Shown: positions 43,814-53,402, numbered from the stretch's first letter. The stretch: 64,000 nucleotides of DNA from HK1 sp965215295 (GCA_965215295.1 OZ244045.1:744001-808000), one strand, 5' to 3'. Program-made: numbers and translations. The notes: generated from the sequence alone by a model not told the origin.

Positions 43814-44854
43814 CTATCCGCCGATGTACGACATTTCGATGCGCGGCTGCGGCAGCGTATTTTCGCTGCGCAGTTCGGAGTAGCGGTCGTCACGCCGGCT
43901 CCAGATCGTTCCGATTGCCGCGGAGAGATCCTCGTCCGATGCGCCGCTGCGCACGAGATCGCGGAGGTCGACTCCGGAGTTTGCGAAAAGGCATGTATAC
44001 AGCTTGCCTTCGGCCGAAAGCCGCGCACGGCTGCAGGCGCCGCAGAACGGCTCGGTGACGGATGCGATGATCCCGATTTCGCCCGCGCCATCCGCGTAGC
44101 GCCAGCGTCGTGCGACCTCGCTGCGGTAGTTCCGATCCACCGCCCGCAAGGGATGCGCACGCCCGATGGTGTCGACGATCTCGCGAGCCGGCACGACGTC
44201 GTCCATGCGCCATCCGTTCGTGTTGCCGACATCCATGTATTCGATGAACCGCACGATATGGCCGGTGTCCCGGAACCGTTCGGCCATCGGCAGGACCTCG
44301 TGGTCGTTCACCCCGCGCTTGACCACCATGTTGATCTTGATCGGAGCCAGTCCGGCCCGGCTGGCGTTTTCGATGGACCGGAGGACCGGCTCGACGGAGA
44401 ACCCCACGTCGTTCATCGACGAGAACACCGTGTCGTCGATCGCGTCCAGGCTCACCGTCAGCCGCTCGAGTCCGGCCTCGCGCAACCGGCGGGCACGCTG
44501 GAGGGTGAGGAGGGAGCCATTGGTGGTGAGGGTCAGATCCTCGAGCCCCGCCACCGCGGACAACATTCGGACGAGGTCGTCGAGACCCTGTCGAAGGAGC
44601 GGTTCGCCGCCGGTCAACCGGACCTTTCGTACCCCGTGCCCGACGAAGATCCCGGTCAGTCGGGTGATTTCTTCGAAGGAGAGCAGTTCGCTGCGCGGCA
44701 TGAATCGGTAGCTCGCTCCGAAAAGCTCCTTCGGCATGCAGTACGTGCACCGGAAGTTGCAACGGTCCGTGACCGATATCCGGAGATCCTGAAGCGTCCG
44801 GCCGAACCGGTCGCGGCTCCCCGCCTCCATGTCGTGTGCCCGAAGTGGAATCAT
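43814..44854 (-). CDS. moaA: GTP 3',8-cyclase MoaA (molybdenum cofactor biosynthesis)
   Basis: Radical-SAM enzyme catalysing the first step of molybdopterin synthesis. The 346-aa product has the N-terminal cluster motif CNFRCTYCMPKE, the SAM-site VRLTGGEPLLR, the second-cluster cysteines in FCGACSRARLSAEGKLYTCLF, and the diagnostic C-terminal GlyGly (SYIGG). The ATG at 44854 was preferred over 44830. It lies upstream of aioBA on the same strand, fitting a supply of cofactor for AioA; the other mo genes are not here. Confidence 0.93.
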   Translation of the reverse strand: MIPLRAHDMEAGSRDRFGRTLQDLRISVTDRCNFRCTYCMPKELFGASYRFMPRSELLSFEEITRLTGIFVGHGVRKVRLTGGEPLLRQGLDDLVRMLSAVAGLEDLTLTTNGSLLTLQRARRLREAGLERLTVSLDAIDDTVFSSMNDVGFSVEPVLRSIENASRAGLAPIKINMVVKRGVNDHEVLPMAERFRDTGHIVRFIEYMDVGNTNGWRMDDVVPAREIVDTIGRAHPLRAVDRNYRSEVARRWRYADGAGEIGIIASVTEPFCGACSRARLSAEGKLYTCLFANSGVDLRDLVRSGASDEDLSAAIGTIWSRRDDRYSELRSENTLPQPRIEMSYIGG

Positions 44855-44891
44855 CCGACTGCTCCGCACTCCGTCAGCGTGTCGAGGCCGC

Positions 44892-45212
44892 TCACAACTG
44901 CTCCGCCGGAACATGGAGGACGAGTCCGTCGAGCTCGTCGGTGACGCGGATCTGGCAGGTCAGGCGGCTCGATTCGCGGGGCTCCCAGGCAAACTCGATC
45001 AGGCCCGTCTCCTCCTCCTCCGGCGGCGGCAAGGCGCCCACCCACTCGTCCGCGACATAGCAATGGCAGGTGGAGCAGGAGCAGCTTCCGCCGCATTGCG
45101 CGATGACACCGGTGATGTCGTTCTCGATCGCTCCTTCCATCACCGTGAGTCCGTTTGCGACTTCCACCGTCGCCGCCGAGCCGTCGGACTGAATGAACGT
45201 GATCCTCGGCAT
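44892..45212 (-). CDS. 2Fe-2S ferredoxin, adrenodoxin/putidaredoxin type
   Basis: A 106-aa vertebrate-type 2Fe-2S ferredoxin with cluster ligands C40, C46 and C49 (QCGGSCSCSTCHCYV) and the fourth in RLTCQI. This type serves cytochrome P450 or Rieske oxygenase systems. The ferredoxin-reductase gene ends 3 bp upstream on the same strand, so the two form an electron-transfer pair. No P450 or oxygenase gene is in the window. Confidence 0.9.
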   Translation of the reverse strand: MPRITFIQSDGSAATVEVANGLTVMEGAIENDITGVIAQCGGSCSCSTCHCYVADEWVGALPPPEEEETGLIEFAWEPRESSRLTCQIRVTDELDGLVLHVPAEQL

Positions 45213-45215
45213 TCG

Positions 45216-46424
45216 TCAGGCCATTTCCAGCATCGGGATCGACTCGTCGGCCAGCTTCGCGGGGTCGATGCGGGGACGTTGCGGCACAAGCTTGCGGCAA
45301 GCCATGAACTCTCGGGGGCGATTGACCGCGTCCACCGCGATCAATACCCCGTCCCGCAGGTAGAACATCGCGAAGTCGTCCGCATCCATCGAGCCGCGCC
45401 GCACGATGGTGTCGTACCCCTGCGACAACCCGACCATCTGGAGCTTGAGATCGAACTGATCGCTCCAGAACCAGGGAACCTGCTCGTACTTCGAGGGTGT
45501 TCCCGCGATGTTCGAAGCCGCCGTTCTTGCCTGCTCCAGCGCATTGTGCACGGACTCGAGCCGCAGGGTGCGGCCGAGAATGGAATTCGGGTGGCGGGTA
45601 CAGTCCCCGACCGCGTAGACATGGCCGGCGGAGGTCGCGCATCGCTCGTCCACCACGATCCCGTCGTCGCACCGGATGCCCGCCGCCGCGGCCAGCTCCG
45701 TCTCGGGCACGACGCCGATCCCGATCACGACGACATCGGCGGGGATCGACTCCCCGTCGCAGTCGACACTTTCGACGAATCCGGTGCCCTCGAAGGACCT
45801 CACCGCAGTCGACAGCCTGACGTCGATGCCACGGGAACGGTGGGCGCGCGCGTAGTAGTCGGACATCTCGGGAGCGGTCACCCGTCCGAGAATCCGGTCC
45901 GCCGCCTCGATGACGCACACGTCCAGCCCGAGCCCTTTCGCCGTCGAGGCGATTTCCAGGCCGATGTACCCTCCTCCTACGACGACCAGCCTCCTTCCCG
46001 CCTGGAACGCGCTCCTGATTGCGCCGGCGTCTTCCAGCGATCGCAGATGGAAGACGTTCCCGAGATCCGCCCCCGGCGCGTCGAGCCGGCGCGGCCGGCT
46101 TCCGGTCGCAATGACCAGATCCGTGAACGCGAGCGGTTCGCCGTCCTCCAGCGTCACCGTCCCCTGCGCCGGAGCGATTTCCCGTATCGCGCTGCCGGGC
46201 CGGAGCTCGATGCCGTTGCTGGAGTAGAAGCTTTCGGGCCGCAGGAACACGCGCTCCGGCGCCAGCTCGCCGGACAGGTACTTCTTGGAGAGCGGCGGGC
46301 GCTGATACGGCGGTACCCCTTCGGCGCCGCAGACGATGATCCGCCCTTCGTATCCGCACTGGCGCAGGCTGATCGCGGTCTGGCCGCCGGCATGGCCGGC
46401 CCCGGCGATGATGGTGGTGGGCAT
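45216..46424 (-). CDS. NAD(P)/FAD-dependent ferredoxin reductase (rhodocoxin/putidaredoxin-reductase-like)
   Basis: A 402-aa flavoprotein with an FAD motif at the N terminus (TIIAGAGHAGGQTAISLR), the family stretch PPYQRPPLSKKYL, the NAD(P) motif VVVGGGYIGLEIAS near residue 150, and AGHVYAVGDCTRHPN. The C-terminal reductase domain contains PWFWSDQFDLKLQMVGL. It reduces the ferredoxin encoded immediately downstream. It is divergent from the homocysteine methyltransferase gene. Confidence 0.9.
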   Translation of the reverse strand: MPTTIIAGAGHAGGQTAISLRQCGYEGRIIVCGAEGVPPYQRPPLSKKYLSGELAPERVFLRPESFYSSNGIELRPGSAIREIAPAQGTVTLEDGEPLAFTDLVIATGSRPRRLDAPGADLGNVFHLRSLEDAGAIRSAFQAGRRLVVVGGGYIGLEIASTAKGLGLDVCVIEAADRILGRVTAPEMSDYYARAHRSRGIDVRLSTAVRSFEGTGFVESVDCDGESIPADVVVIGIGVVPETELAAAAGIRCDDGIVVDERCATSAGHVYAVGDCTRHPNSILGRTLRLESVHNALEQARTAASNIAGTPSKYEQVPWFWSDQFDLKLQMVGLSQGYDTIVRRGSMDADDFAMFYLRDGVLIAVDAVNRPREFMACRKLVPQRPRIDPAKLADESIPMLEMA

Positions 46425-46855
46425 CGTTCTCCGTAGCGGATCACGGTTGCGGGCAGGGCTCGCGATTCTACCCGAAACCCCCGTGGCTCGAACGTCGTCC
46501 GATGGGTCCGTAGCGGCCGGTCCGCGTCCCGCACCGGACGGTGAGCGCTCGCGAAGCCGGAGGGTCCGGGGACGGGGCCCTGGATTGTCCGGGGAGCGGA
46601 CAGCCGATGGAGTCGAGTCCGTGGTGCGGGGACGAATCTTCCGGACCGGTCCGGCATGCTCGACACCTCGCGTTGTGCGACGATCCGCGGCAGGAGCCCC
46701 TCGATACCATCCTCGCCCGACCCGGCGCGCACCGCAGCGCGATGCCGCGGACCGGTTCGGTGGCCGAACGTCTCGGGGCGGGGCTGCGACGATCGACGAG
46801 CGCACGCACCGAATCGCGGCGCCATGCACTGACCGCACACACGACGGCAGCACCG
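46425..46855. other. Intergenic region between divergent ferredoxin-reductase and methyltransferase genes
   Basis: About 430 bp. I looked for SAM or SAH riboswitch signatures because of the methionine-cycle gene to the right and saw none. No gene is supported. Confidence 0.4.
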
Positions 46856-47890
46856 ATGGGTCCACTGGAAACGCTTCTCGCCGAACGCGACTGGATTCTG
46901 GCCGACGGCGCCATGGGCACGAACCTGTTCGCCCTGGGACTGGACGGCGGGGCGTCCGGGGAGCGGTGGAACCTGGATGCGCCGTCCCGGGTCGCGTCCG
47001 TCCACCGGGACATGGCCGCGGCGGGTGCGGACATCATTCTCACCAACACCTTCGGCGCCAATCGCTACCGTCTGGCGTTGCACGGCCTTGGGGACCGCGT
47101 GGCCGAGGTCAACGAATCCGGGGCGGCCATCGCGCGCGAGGTCGCGGACACGACGGGTCGCGCCGTCGTGGTGGCCGGTTCCATGGGGCCGACCGGCGAC
47201 GTTCTCGAACCGCTCGGCGAGCGGACTCGCGCCGAGGCGGTCGACGCCTTCGCCGAGCAGGCCGAGGGACTGCGGCGGGGCGGCGCCGACGTGGCGTGGA
47301 TCGAGACGATGTACGCGGAGAACGAGCTCGAAGCCGCGGTCCATGCGGTGAGGGAAGTCGGGCTGGCGTTCCTCGTCACGATGACGTTCGATACCGGCGG
47401 CCGCACCATGATGGGCATCCGTCCCCGGGACATGCCGGGTCTTGCGTCATGCCGGGCGCACGGCCCCCTGGGGATTGGCGCGAACTGCGGCGTGGGGCCC
47501 GCCCAGCTCCTCGATTCGATTCTCGGGCTGCGGGCCACCGCGGACCGGAAGACGATCATCGTCGCCAAGAGCAACTGCGGACTGCCGAAGATGGGCGACG
47601 ACATGCGGGTCCGGTACGACGGCACGCCGCAAACCATGGCCGACTACGCGTGCATGGCCCGGGATGCCGGCGCGCGGATCATCGGTGGCTGCTGCGGAAC
47701 CACGGCATCGCACCTCGCCGCGATGCGGGACGCGCTGGAACGGCGCCCGCCCGTCGAAGCGCCCGACCATGCGGCCATCGAAGCGCGCTTGGGTCCGTTG
47801 AAGGTAACCCTCGAGACCGAGGAGGCCATCGCCCGCGTGAAGGAGGACGGAACGCCGCGGGAACGCCGTCGACGGCGGCGCCGCCCCTGA
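46856..47890 (+). CDS. Homocysteine S-methyltransferase family protein (betaine-type)
   Basis: A 344-aa zinc-dependent methyltransferase barrel. It starts LLAERDWILADGAMGTNLF; the zinc ligands are the Cys in GIGANCGVGPAQL and the CysCys pair in IIGGCCGTT. The domain layout resembles bacterial betaine-homocysteine methyltransferase and the N-terminal domain of MetH. It would methylate homocysteine using betaine or a related donor, but the donor cannot be read from sequence. The C terminus is an Arg-rich tail. The next gene (MFS) is convergent. Confidence 0.85.
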   Translation: MGPLETLLAERDWILADGAMGTNLFALGLDGGASGERWNLDAPSRVASVHRDMAAAGADIILTNTFGANRYRLALHGLGDRVAEVNESGAAIAREVADTTGRAVVVAGSMGPTGDVLEPLGERTRAEAVDAFAEQAEGLRRGGADVAWIETMYAENELEAAVHAVREVGLAFLVTMTFDTGGRTMMGIRPRDMPGLASCRAHGPLGIGANCGVGPAQLLDSILGLRATADRKTIIVAKSNCGLPKMGDDMRVRYDGTPQTMADYACMARDAGARIIGGCCGTTASHLAAMRDALERRPPVEAPDHAAIEARLGPLKVTLETEEAIARVKEDGTPRERRRRRRRP

Positions 47891-47969
47891 TCGCGATCGG
47901 CCCGCGTCACCGCGGAGCCGAGGCCGCCGGCGGATGCCGTCGCGGCCGGACGGCACCCCGGCTCTCCCC

Positions 47970-49154
47970 TCAAGTCTGCGCTCTACCGGCAATTCGATCC
48001 CGATGAACACGCCAGGTGGCCATGACCGCCTCGACCGTCGCCAGGACGAACAACAGCCAAAGGAGTGACGGGATCCCTGCCTCCACGATCATCCAGCCGG
48101 CGATCAGGGGGAACCCGAAGACACCCACGAAATACGTGAGCGCGAAGAGTTGCAGCGTTTGCGGCACGAGATGCTCGTCCGCATCGTGTGCGGCCATTGC
48201 CGCAAGGATCGGATAGGAGGCGCCATAGCCGATGCCGAACAGGACGGCGACCGCGATATAGGCCGGTACGTTGCCCGTCGTGAAAATGAACAGGAGGAAG
48301 CTTCCGGCCATGACGTACAGCAGTGCCGCTATCGTCAGATAGGGCCGGCGGCCGCCCTTGAACCTTGCGAGCGCGATCCGGCAGACGACCACCGTGATCG
48401 TGTAGGCCAGGAAGAAGTTCGCGTAGTCCAGGCCTTTCGCGTCGGCGAACACGGTCTGGAAGTTGTTCATTCCGGCAAAGACGCTCGCACCGATGCAGAC
48501 CATGATCACCGGGACGAGGGCACGAGTGCGCAGTATCGCGCGAATGCCGGCCGGATCGAGGCGGGAGCTCGCCTCGGGTCCCGGGTTGATTGCGTGCGCG
48601 CGCACCGGGCCGATGAGGACGAAGAACACGAGCGCGCTCAGCGCGCAGAGGCCGGCGGTGATCAGAAAGGCATCCGCAACCGTGCCGCCCGCCTTCTCGA
48701 TCTCGGAAGCCATGACCGGCGAAAGACCGAAGCCCGCCATCAGCACGACCGAATTCAGGGCAAAGTAGCGAACCCTCTCCTCGGCCGTTACCAGCCGGGT
48801 CAGGACCACCGGCGCCAGGGCGTAGGTCAGCCCCCAGCCCGCCCCCAGGAGGAGACTCGCGAGCACGAGGATCGCTCCCACCGTCTCGGCCACGCCGTAG
48901 AGGGCGACAGCCGCCGCGATCGCGAGGCAGGCCAGGCCAAGCGTCCTCACCCGGCCGAACCAGTCCGAGAGATGTCCCGCGTAGTAGACCGCAACCAATG
49001 TCGACAGTGCGGCAATCACGAGCGTCACCCCGACCGCCTTCTCGTCGGCCCCGAAGGTCTCGAACAGGCGTGGCAGCATGAAGGTCAGCCCGTAGGCGCC
49101 GGCCTGCAGGAAAACCGCGAACAGGAAAAGGGTGAACGTGAGGAAACGCGGCAT
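47970..49154 (-). CDS. Major facilitator superfamily transporter
   Basis: A 394-aa protein with about 12 transmembrane segments in two six-helix halves. The inter-helix 2-3 motif is GHLSDWFGRVRTLGLAC, a good MFS motif A. The start begins directly with helix 1 (FLTFTLFLFAVFLQAGAYGLTF). The substrate is unknown. Its neighbours are a homocysteine methyltransferase and a cupin. I see no arsenical-exporter feature. Confidence 0.88.
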   Translation of the reverse strand: MPRFLTFTLFLFAVFLQAGAYGLTFMLPRLFETFGADEKAVGVTLVIAALSTLVAVYYAGHLSDWFGRVRTLGLACLAIAAAVALYGVAETVGAILVLASLLLGAGWGLTYALAPVVLTRLVTAEERVRYFALNSVVLMAGFGLSPVMASEIEKAGGTVADAFLITAGLCALSALVFFVLIGPVRAHAINPGPEASSRLDPAGIRAILRTRALVPVIMVCIGASVFAGMNNFQTVFADAKGLDYANFFLAYTITVVVCRIALARFKGGRRPYLTIAALLYVMAGSFLLFIFTTGNVPAYIAVAVLFGIGYGASYPILAAMAAHDADEHLVPQTLQLFALTYFVGVFGFPLIAGWMIVEAGIPSLLWLLFVLATVEAVMATWRVHRDRIAGRAQT

Positions 49155-49314
49155 CCCCGGCGCCTCGATTCATGTGAAGATCCACGGACCGTCGGGCCCA
49201 TGCCACCGGAGCCGGCAACCGCCCGGGTGTCCGGCACCTGAAGTTCCGGCCCACCGGGCGCACCGGTCCTTCTTCGGAAATGCGCCTCCTTGTGTCCGTG
49301 GACCTTCGAACGCC

Positions 49315-49740
49315 CTACTCGTCTGTCGCGAAACCCGGCCCATCCACGTTCACGACGGATTCACCCTGGCCGATCCGGACGAATATGTAGCGGCAATCGC
49401 CTTCCGACTCGATGATGTGGGCCCGATGGATCGCCTTGCGGCCCATGAAGGCGTAGTCGCCCGGGCCGAGTTCGAAGCTCTTTTCGCCGTTCGGACCCCA
49501 GTCGACGCGGATGCGGCCGGACAGCATGTACATGACACTGTCGTAATCCTTGTGGTGATGCCATTGGCTGGGCTGGTCGTAGGCGGTGACGGTGCACTCG
49601 CCGACCCACAGGCCATCCGGCGACAGGGCGGTCTTGCGATTCTGCCCGGGCGTATTCGGGCCATCTTTCAGATCGTTCTTGGAGACAAAGAAAATCCGGC
49701 CGCTGAACAAGCCTTCTTCCACAGGGGTCTGGGAGCCCAT
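49315..49740 (-). CDS. Small cupin-domain protein
   Basis: A 141-aa single-domain cupin. Metal-site motifs are WHHHKDYDSVMYMLSGRIRVDWG (motif 1 with two to three His and a following acidic position) and GPGDYAFMGRKAIHRAHII (motif 2). No catalytic function can be assigned; it may bind a small ligand. The ATG at 49740 was chosen for its AGAGGTG site; an upstream in-frame ATG at 49797 would add 19 residues. The 160 bp to the MFS gene leave co-transcription open. Confidence 0.75.
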   Translation of the reverse strand: MGSQTPVEEGLFSGRIFFVSKNDLKDGPNTPGQNRKTALSPDGLWVGECTVTAYDQPSQWHHHKDYDSVMYMLSGRIRVDWGPNGEKSFELGPGDYAFMGRKAIHRAHIIESEGDCRYIFVRIGQGESVVNVDGPGFATDE

Positions 49741-50255
49741 TTCGTCACCTCTCTGTCCGGTGCTCTCGTACCGGCATTGGTTCAGTACTTTCTCCATGGA
49801 AACAACAGGACGGGTTCCATCGCCGGGAGGACAGACGCGCTTTGTCCCGTCGAACCGTCCGGGCGCCCTTCGGCCGGCTTTGCCGAGGACTGTCCGGCAG
49901 GCCCGAAGGCGGGGGGCGCACCTGCCTGCACGCGGTTCTCCGTGCGGCTCCCGGGACGGCGGCATCGTAACACGGGCCGCGGCCCGGTACGCGCGGGAGA
50001 CCGGCCCGCTACCCGCGAAGCGTTCGAGCTCACGAGAGTGGATCAGGCACGCGATCGGGCTCCGGAGCCTGACGGCGCCATCACCACTTTGCGGTCGGCG
50101 CGGTGCCCGCCTCCGGGCTGGGGGGAAACGCGATACGAGACGTTCGGCCAGGCGGTCGCGGCCGAGGGCCCGAGGCGGCGGCGGGAACCCGTCCCCGCGG
50201 ACCCCCGCAAGGGCGCGAGCCTGCCGGAAAGTGGAACCGGGACGCTACCTGAAGG
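49741..50255. other. Intergenic region left of the nested mobile element
   Basis: About 515 bp without a supported gene. It ends in the outer element's target-site copy GAAGG (50251-50255). The sequence ACCGGGACGCT occurs here (50236-50246) and again just right of the element (55766-55776), so the two copies were about 30 bp apart before insertion. Confidence 0.5.
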
Positions 50256-50387
50256 TGTTCTAGCTCAGACACATATGGCACGGAATCGGCGATGACGATT
50301 TGAGCGGCGCCGGGGCTGGCGAACGCCGCCCCGGCGCCGGATCGGGTAGCCTGCAGTGAGGACCAACCCACTGAGGAGACCCGAACC

Positions 50388-51020
50388 ATGAACATCGAGT
50401 CCATGCGCATCAAATCGTACCGCAGTTTCAAAGTCGCCGAACACGTGCCCGCAGCGGCGGCACAGCGCTATCGCACGCTCAAAGCATACGACCGGCTACG
50501 CGCCGCTGGCTGCAACGAGGCCGTAGCGCTCGAACAACTCGGCATCGGCCGACGCACGCGCTATCGGTGGCAGGCCGCACTGGCCGCTGGCGGTCAGCAC
50601 GCCCTGGCACCGAGGTCGACTCGTCCGCGCCGCGTGCGGCGCCGGTTCTGGACCCCCAAGGACGTCAAGGCCGTGTTGGGCCTGCGACGCAAATACCCCT
50701 TCATGGGCAAGGCGCGCATCCAGGCCATGCTGGCACGCAAGGGGGGGCGCCTGAGCGTGTCAACGGTCGGACGCATCCTCGAACGTGCCCTGGCGAGCGG
50801 CGCGATCCGCCGTGCCTCGTTGTGCGAGGGACGCATCAAGCCCAAACGCCTGCGACGCTTCGAGAAGTGGGCGAAGCGCTGGAAGTACACGGCCAAGCCC
50901 CGCAGACCCGGGGAGCGGGTGCAGGTCGCGGAACCTGTCAACGACATTGAGACAGTAGCGGTGTTGTTTCTCACATTCCGTCGTGGGACCCCCACGGGAA
51001 TGGGTCGGACTATTCCGTAG
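50388..51020 (+). pseudogene. IS481-like transposase, N-terminal half
   Basis: The first ~180 residues are the helix-turn-helix region of an integrase-core transposase (GIGRRTRYRWQAALAAGG, KVLGLRRKYPFMGKARIQAML-like segments, STVGRILERALASGAIRR), ending WKYTAKPRRPGERVQV at 50928. After this the frame enters inserted sequence and stops at 51020. The catalytic half continues at 55213. A good GAGGAGA site precedes the ATG. Confidence 0.85.
50885..50928 (+). repeat. 44-bp direct repeat flanking the inner element, left copy
   Basis: Identical to 55212-55255. Both encode YTAKPRRPGERVQV of the outer transposase, so the inner IS3-like element lies between two copies of the same 44 bp. This is far longer than a usual IS3 target duplication (3-4 bp). 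Confidence 0.9.
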
Positions 51021-51264
51021 ACGGATTTCCTGGGATGACGAAGCAATCCGGGAACCGGTCGGAGCGGGTGCGGTCCCCGGTCGCAAGGATCGTTGCGTAG
51101 CAGGTGCCGAGGACGTGTTGTTTTTCACATTCCGTCGTGGGACCCCCACGGGAATGGGTCGGACTATTCCGTAGACGGATTTCCTGGGATGACGAAGCAA
51201 TCCGGGAACCGGTCGGAGCGGGTGCGGTCCCCTGTGGCAAGGATCGTTGCGTAGCAGGTGCTGA
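50961..51264 (+). repeat. 154-bp tandem direct repeat at the left end of the three-gene transposon
   Basis: Copies 50961-51114 and 51115-about 51264 begin GTGTTGTTTCTCACATTCCG and GTGTTGTTTTTCACATTCCG and share nearly all following bases, including TGGGATGACGAAGCAATCC. The repeat unit contains the terminal motif TTTCTCACATT, so it duplicates the element's left end. Confidence 0.9.
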
Positions 51265-51405
51265 GGATGTCGTCGCCCGATCGGGCGGATGCGTGCCCAT
51301 CGTCACCGCTTGGCGTCGGGCCAGTGCCGCCGTAGTCTCGCCACCCCTTGGGACGACAGAGGAGTTGGCCCGCGCGGGGGGACGAACCCCGCCGGGCCAC
51401 GGCCG

Positions 51406-52029
51406 GTGCAGCTTCGCTACGAGACGGGGCTTACCGGCGAGCAATACGTTAAGGCCCAGGCGTGGCGCGCTGCAACCCTTGAGCGGTGTCCGAATCACCC
51501 CCACGGGGGATGTTCACTGGCACGCCACGGCACCTACGCGCGCAAGAGCCCGCGCGGGACACGCATCGCTCGCTGGTACTGCCCTGAGAGCCACACCACC
51601 TTCAGCCGGCTGCCGGACTGTCTGGCCGCACGGCTGCCCGGTGAGCTCGACACCGTCGAGGCGGTGGTGGCCCACGCCGAGCAGGCCCCGAGCCTGGCCG
51701 CCGCGGCCAATGAGCTGCGCCGCGACGCGGTCGAGCTTGCGGGGGCGATGCGCTGGGTCGAGCACCGGGTCCGTCTTGTCCATCACGTCCTGAGTATCGT
51801 CATCGGGCTACTCCCCGACCTCCTCGCCCGGTGTGTCGCCGAGGTGGGCGCGGTGCGCACGCGGCTCGAGACCGACACCGCGTTGCGGACGTTGCGTACC
51901 CTCACCGACGCGCAGCTCCCCATGCTGCCCGCCCCCTTGGGGTTCCACCCCCACCGCCTCAGCACGACGAATCGCAAGCCAGCGCGCCAACACAAGAGGG
52001 GGCCTGACCCGCCGCCGTCGCCTGCGTAG
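51406..52029 (+). CDS. Zinc-ribbon accessory protein of the three-gene transposon
   Basis: A 207-aa protein. Its N-terminal part has CPNHPHGGCSLARHGTYARK followed by RIARWYCPESHTTFS, the pattern of the zinc-ribbon found at the N terminus of IS1/IS1595-type transposase proteins (CP..C..HG.Y.R ... R.YC...TFS), although the last Cys pair is partly replaced (CPES). The remainder is helical (LLPDLLARCVAEVGAVRTRLETDTALRTL). The GTG at 51406 is chosen since the residues encoded upstream are non-family. It probably helps target or end recognition; this is inference from position. Confidence 0.6.
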   Translation: MQLRYETGLTGEQYVKAQAWRAATLERCPNHPHGGCSLARHGTYARKSPRGTRIARWYCPESHTTFSRLPDCLAARLPGELDTVEAVVAHAEQAPSLAAAANELRRDAVELAGAMRWVEHRVRLVHHVLSIVIGLLPDLLARCVAEVGAVRTRLETDTALRTLRTLTDAQLPMLPAPLGFHPHRLSTTNRKPARQHKRGPDPPPSPA

Positions 52030-52076
52030 CGTCTCGTCCCCCGGGCCGATGCGCCCCACCGACGAGGACTGCACCG

Positions 52077-53402
52077 ATGAACGACCCCGACGAGACGCTG
52101 CGCAACGCCGTGGCGCTGTTCCGCTACGGCCTCATCGCCGACGTGCTCCCACTGCCGCCGGGCAGCCGCGACATCCGCCGCGCCCTGCACGAGAAAGCTC
52201 AACGCACCTACACCATCCCCGGCACCCGCCGTACCCGCGTCGCCGTCGAGACGATGCGCGACTGGCTCAGCCTGTATCGCAACGGCGGGTTCGAGGCGCT
52301 GTACCCGAAGACCCGCGCCGACCGCGGCCAGCCCCGGCGCCTGCCCCCCGAGGTCGCCGAGTGGCTCGTTGCGCTCAAGACCGAGCGGCCTGCACTCTCG
52401 GTCAAGGCCCTCATCCGCGCCGCCCGCGAACGCGGCGTCGACCATCCCCTCGCGCCGTCGACCGTGCACCGGCTGCTCTCGCGCGAAGGACTGCTCGACA
52501 AACGCCCCGGCGACCCCGTCGCCACCGACCGGCGACGATTCGCCTTCCGCAACGCCGGCGAGCTGTGGATGAGCGACGTGATGCACGGACCGAAGGTGCG
52601 CGACGGGCGCCGGCGCCGAAAGGCCTTCCTCATCGCGTTCATCGACGACGCCACCCGCGTCATCCCCTTCGCCGCCTTCGCCTACGCGGACAACACCACC
52701 GCCTTCCTGCCCGTGTTCAAGCAGGCCATCGCGCGGCGCGGCCTCCCCGCAAGGCTCTATGTCGACAACGGGGCGAGCTTCCGCTCCCAGCAGCTCGCAC
52801 TGGTATGCGCCAAGCTCGGCATCGCGCTCATCCACGCCCGGCCCTATCAGCCCGCCGGAAAGGGAAAAATCGAGCGCTTCTTCCGCACCCTGCGCGCCGC
52901 CTGGCTCGCCCACCTCACCGCCGAGGCCACCGAGAGCCTGGAGACGTTGAACCGCACCCTCTGGGCCTGGGTCGAGGGCGAGTACCACCGCTCGCCCCAT
53001 CGCGGACTCGACGGGCGCACCCCCCTCGACCAGTGGGCACTCGCCGGGCACGACGTGCGCTTCCCCGGCCCCCGCCTCGACCTCGACGACCTCTTCCTGT
53101 TCGAGGCCAAACGCCGCGTCATGAAAGACCGCACCGTCAGCCTCCACGGACGACTCTACGAGGTCGACGCCGTGCTCGTCGGCCAATCCGTCACCTTGCG
53201 CTACGACCCCGACGCACCGCCTGCGCGCCCCATCGAGGTCGTCCACGACGGCAAGGGTGCCGGGAGGGCCACCCGCCTCGACGCCTACGCCAACACCGCC
53301 GTCAAGCGCCACCGACCCTCCTGGCAGCTCCAGTGCGACACCCCCGCATCCGAACCACCCACCTCGCCTCTGACGATGCGCACCCTCAAGGAGAACCCGT
53401 AA
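52077..53402 (+). CDS. DD35E integrase-core transposase (TniA/TnsB-like)
   Basis: A 441-aa transposase. N-terminal helix-turn-helix segments cover residues 1-140 (VETMRDWLSLYRNGGFEALYP, SVKALIRAARERGVDHPLAPSTVHRLLSREG). The catalytic core has D167 (WMSDVMHG), D230 (LYVDNGASF) and E266 (GKGKIERFF), with 35 residues between the last two, i.e. DD35E. The C-terminal Mu-type beta-barrel follows (VSLHGRLYEVDAVLVGQSVTLRYDP). The stop overlaps the ATPase start (TAATG). Pairing with an AAA ATPase matches TniA-TniB or IstA-IstB; the length and Mu-C-type end favour TniA. Confidence 0.85.
   Translation: MNDPDETLRNAVALFRYGLIADVLPLPPGSRDIRRALHEKAQRTYTIPGTRRTRVAVETMRDWLSLYRNGGFEALYPKTRADRGQPRRLPPEVAEWLVALKTERPALSVKALIRAARERGVDHPLAPSTVHRLLSREGLLDKRPGDPVATDRRRFAFRNAGELWMSDVMHGPKVRDGRRRRKAFLIAFIDDATRVIPFAAFAYADNTTAFLPVFKQAIARRGLPARLYVDNGASFRSQQLALVCAKLGIALIHARPYQPAGKGKIERFFRTLRAAWLAHLTAEATESLETLNRTLWAWVEGEYHRSPHRGLDGRTPLDQWALAGHDVRFPGPRLDLDDLFLFEAKRRVMKDRTVSLHGRLYEVDAVLVGQSVTLRYDPDAPPARPIEVVHDGKGAGRATRLDAYANTAVKRHRPSWQLQCDTPASEPPTSPLTMRTLKENP

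Noticed and set aside
46425..46855. SAM or SAH riboswitch in front of the homocysteine methyltransferase gene
   Set aside because: No recognisable conserved core or pseudoknot pattern was seen in the plus-strand leader.
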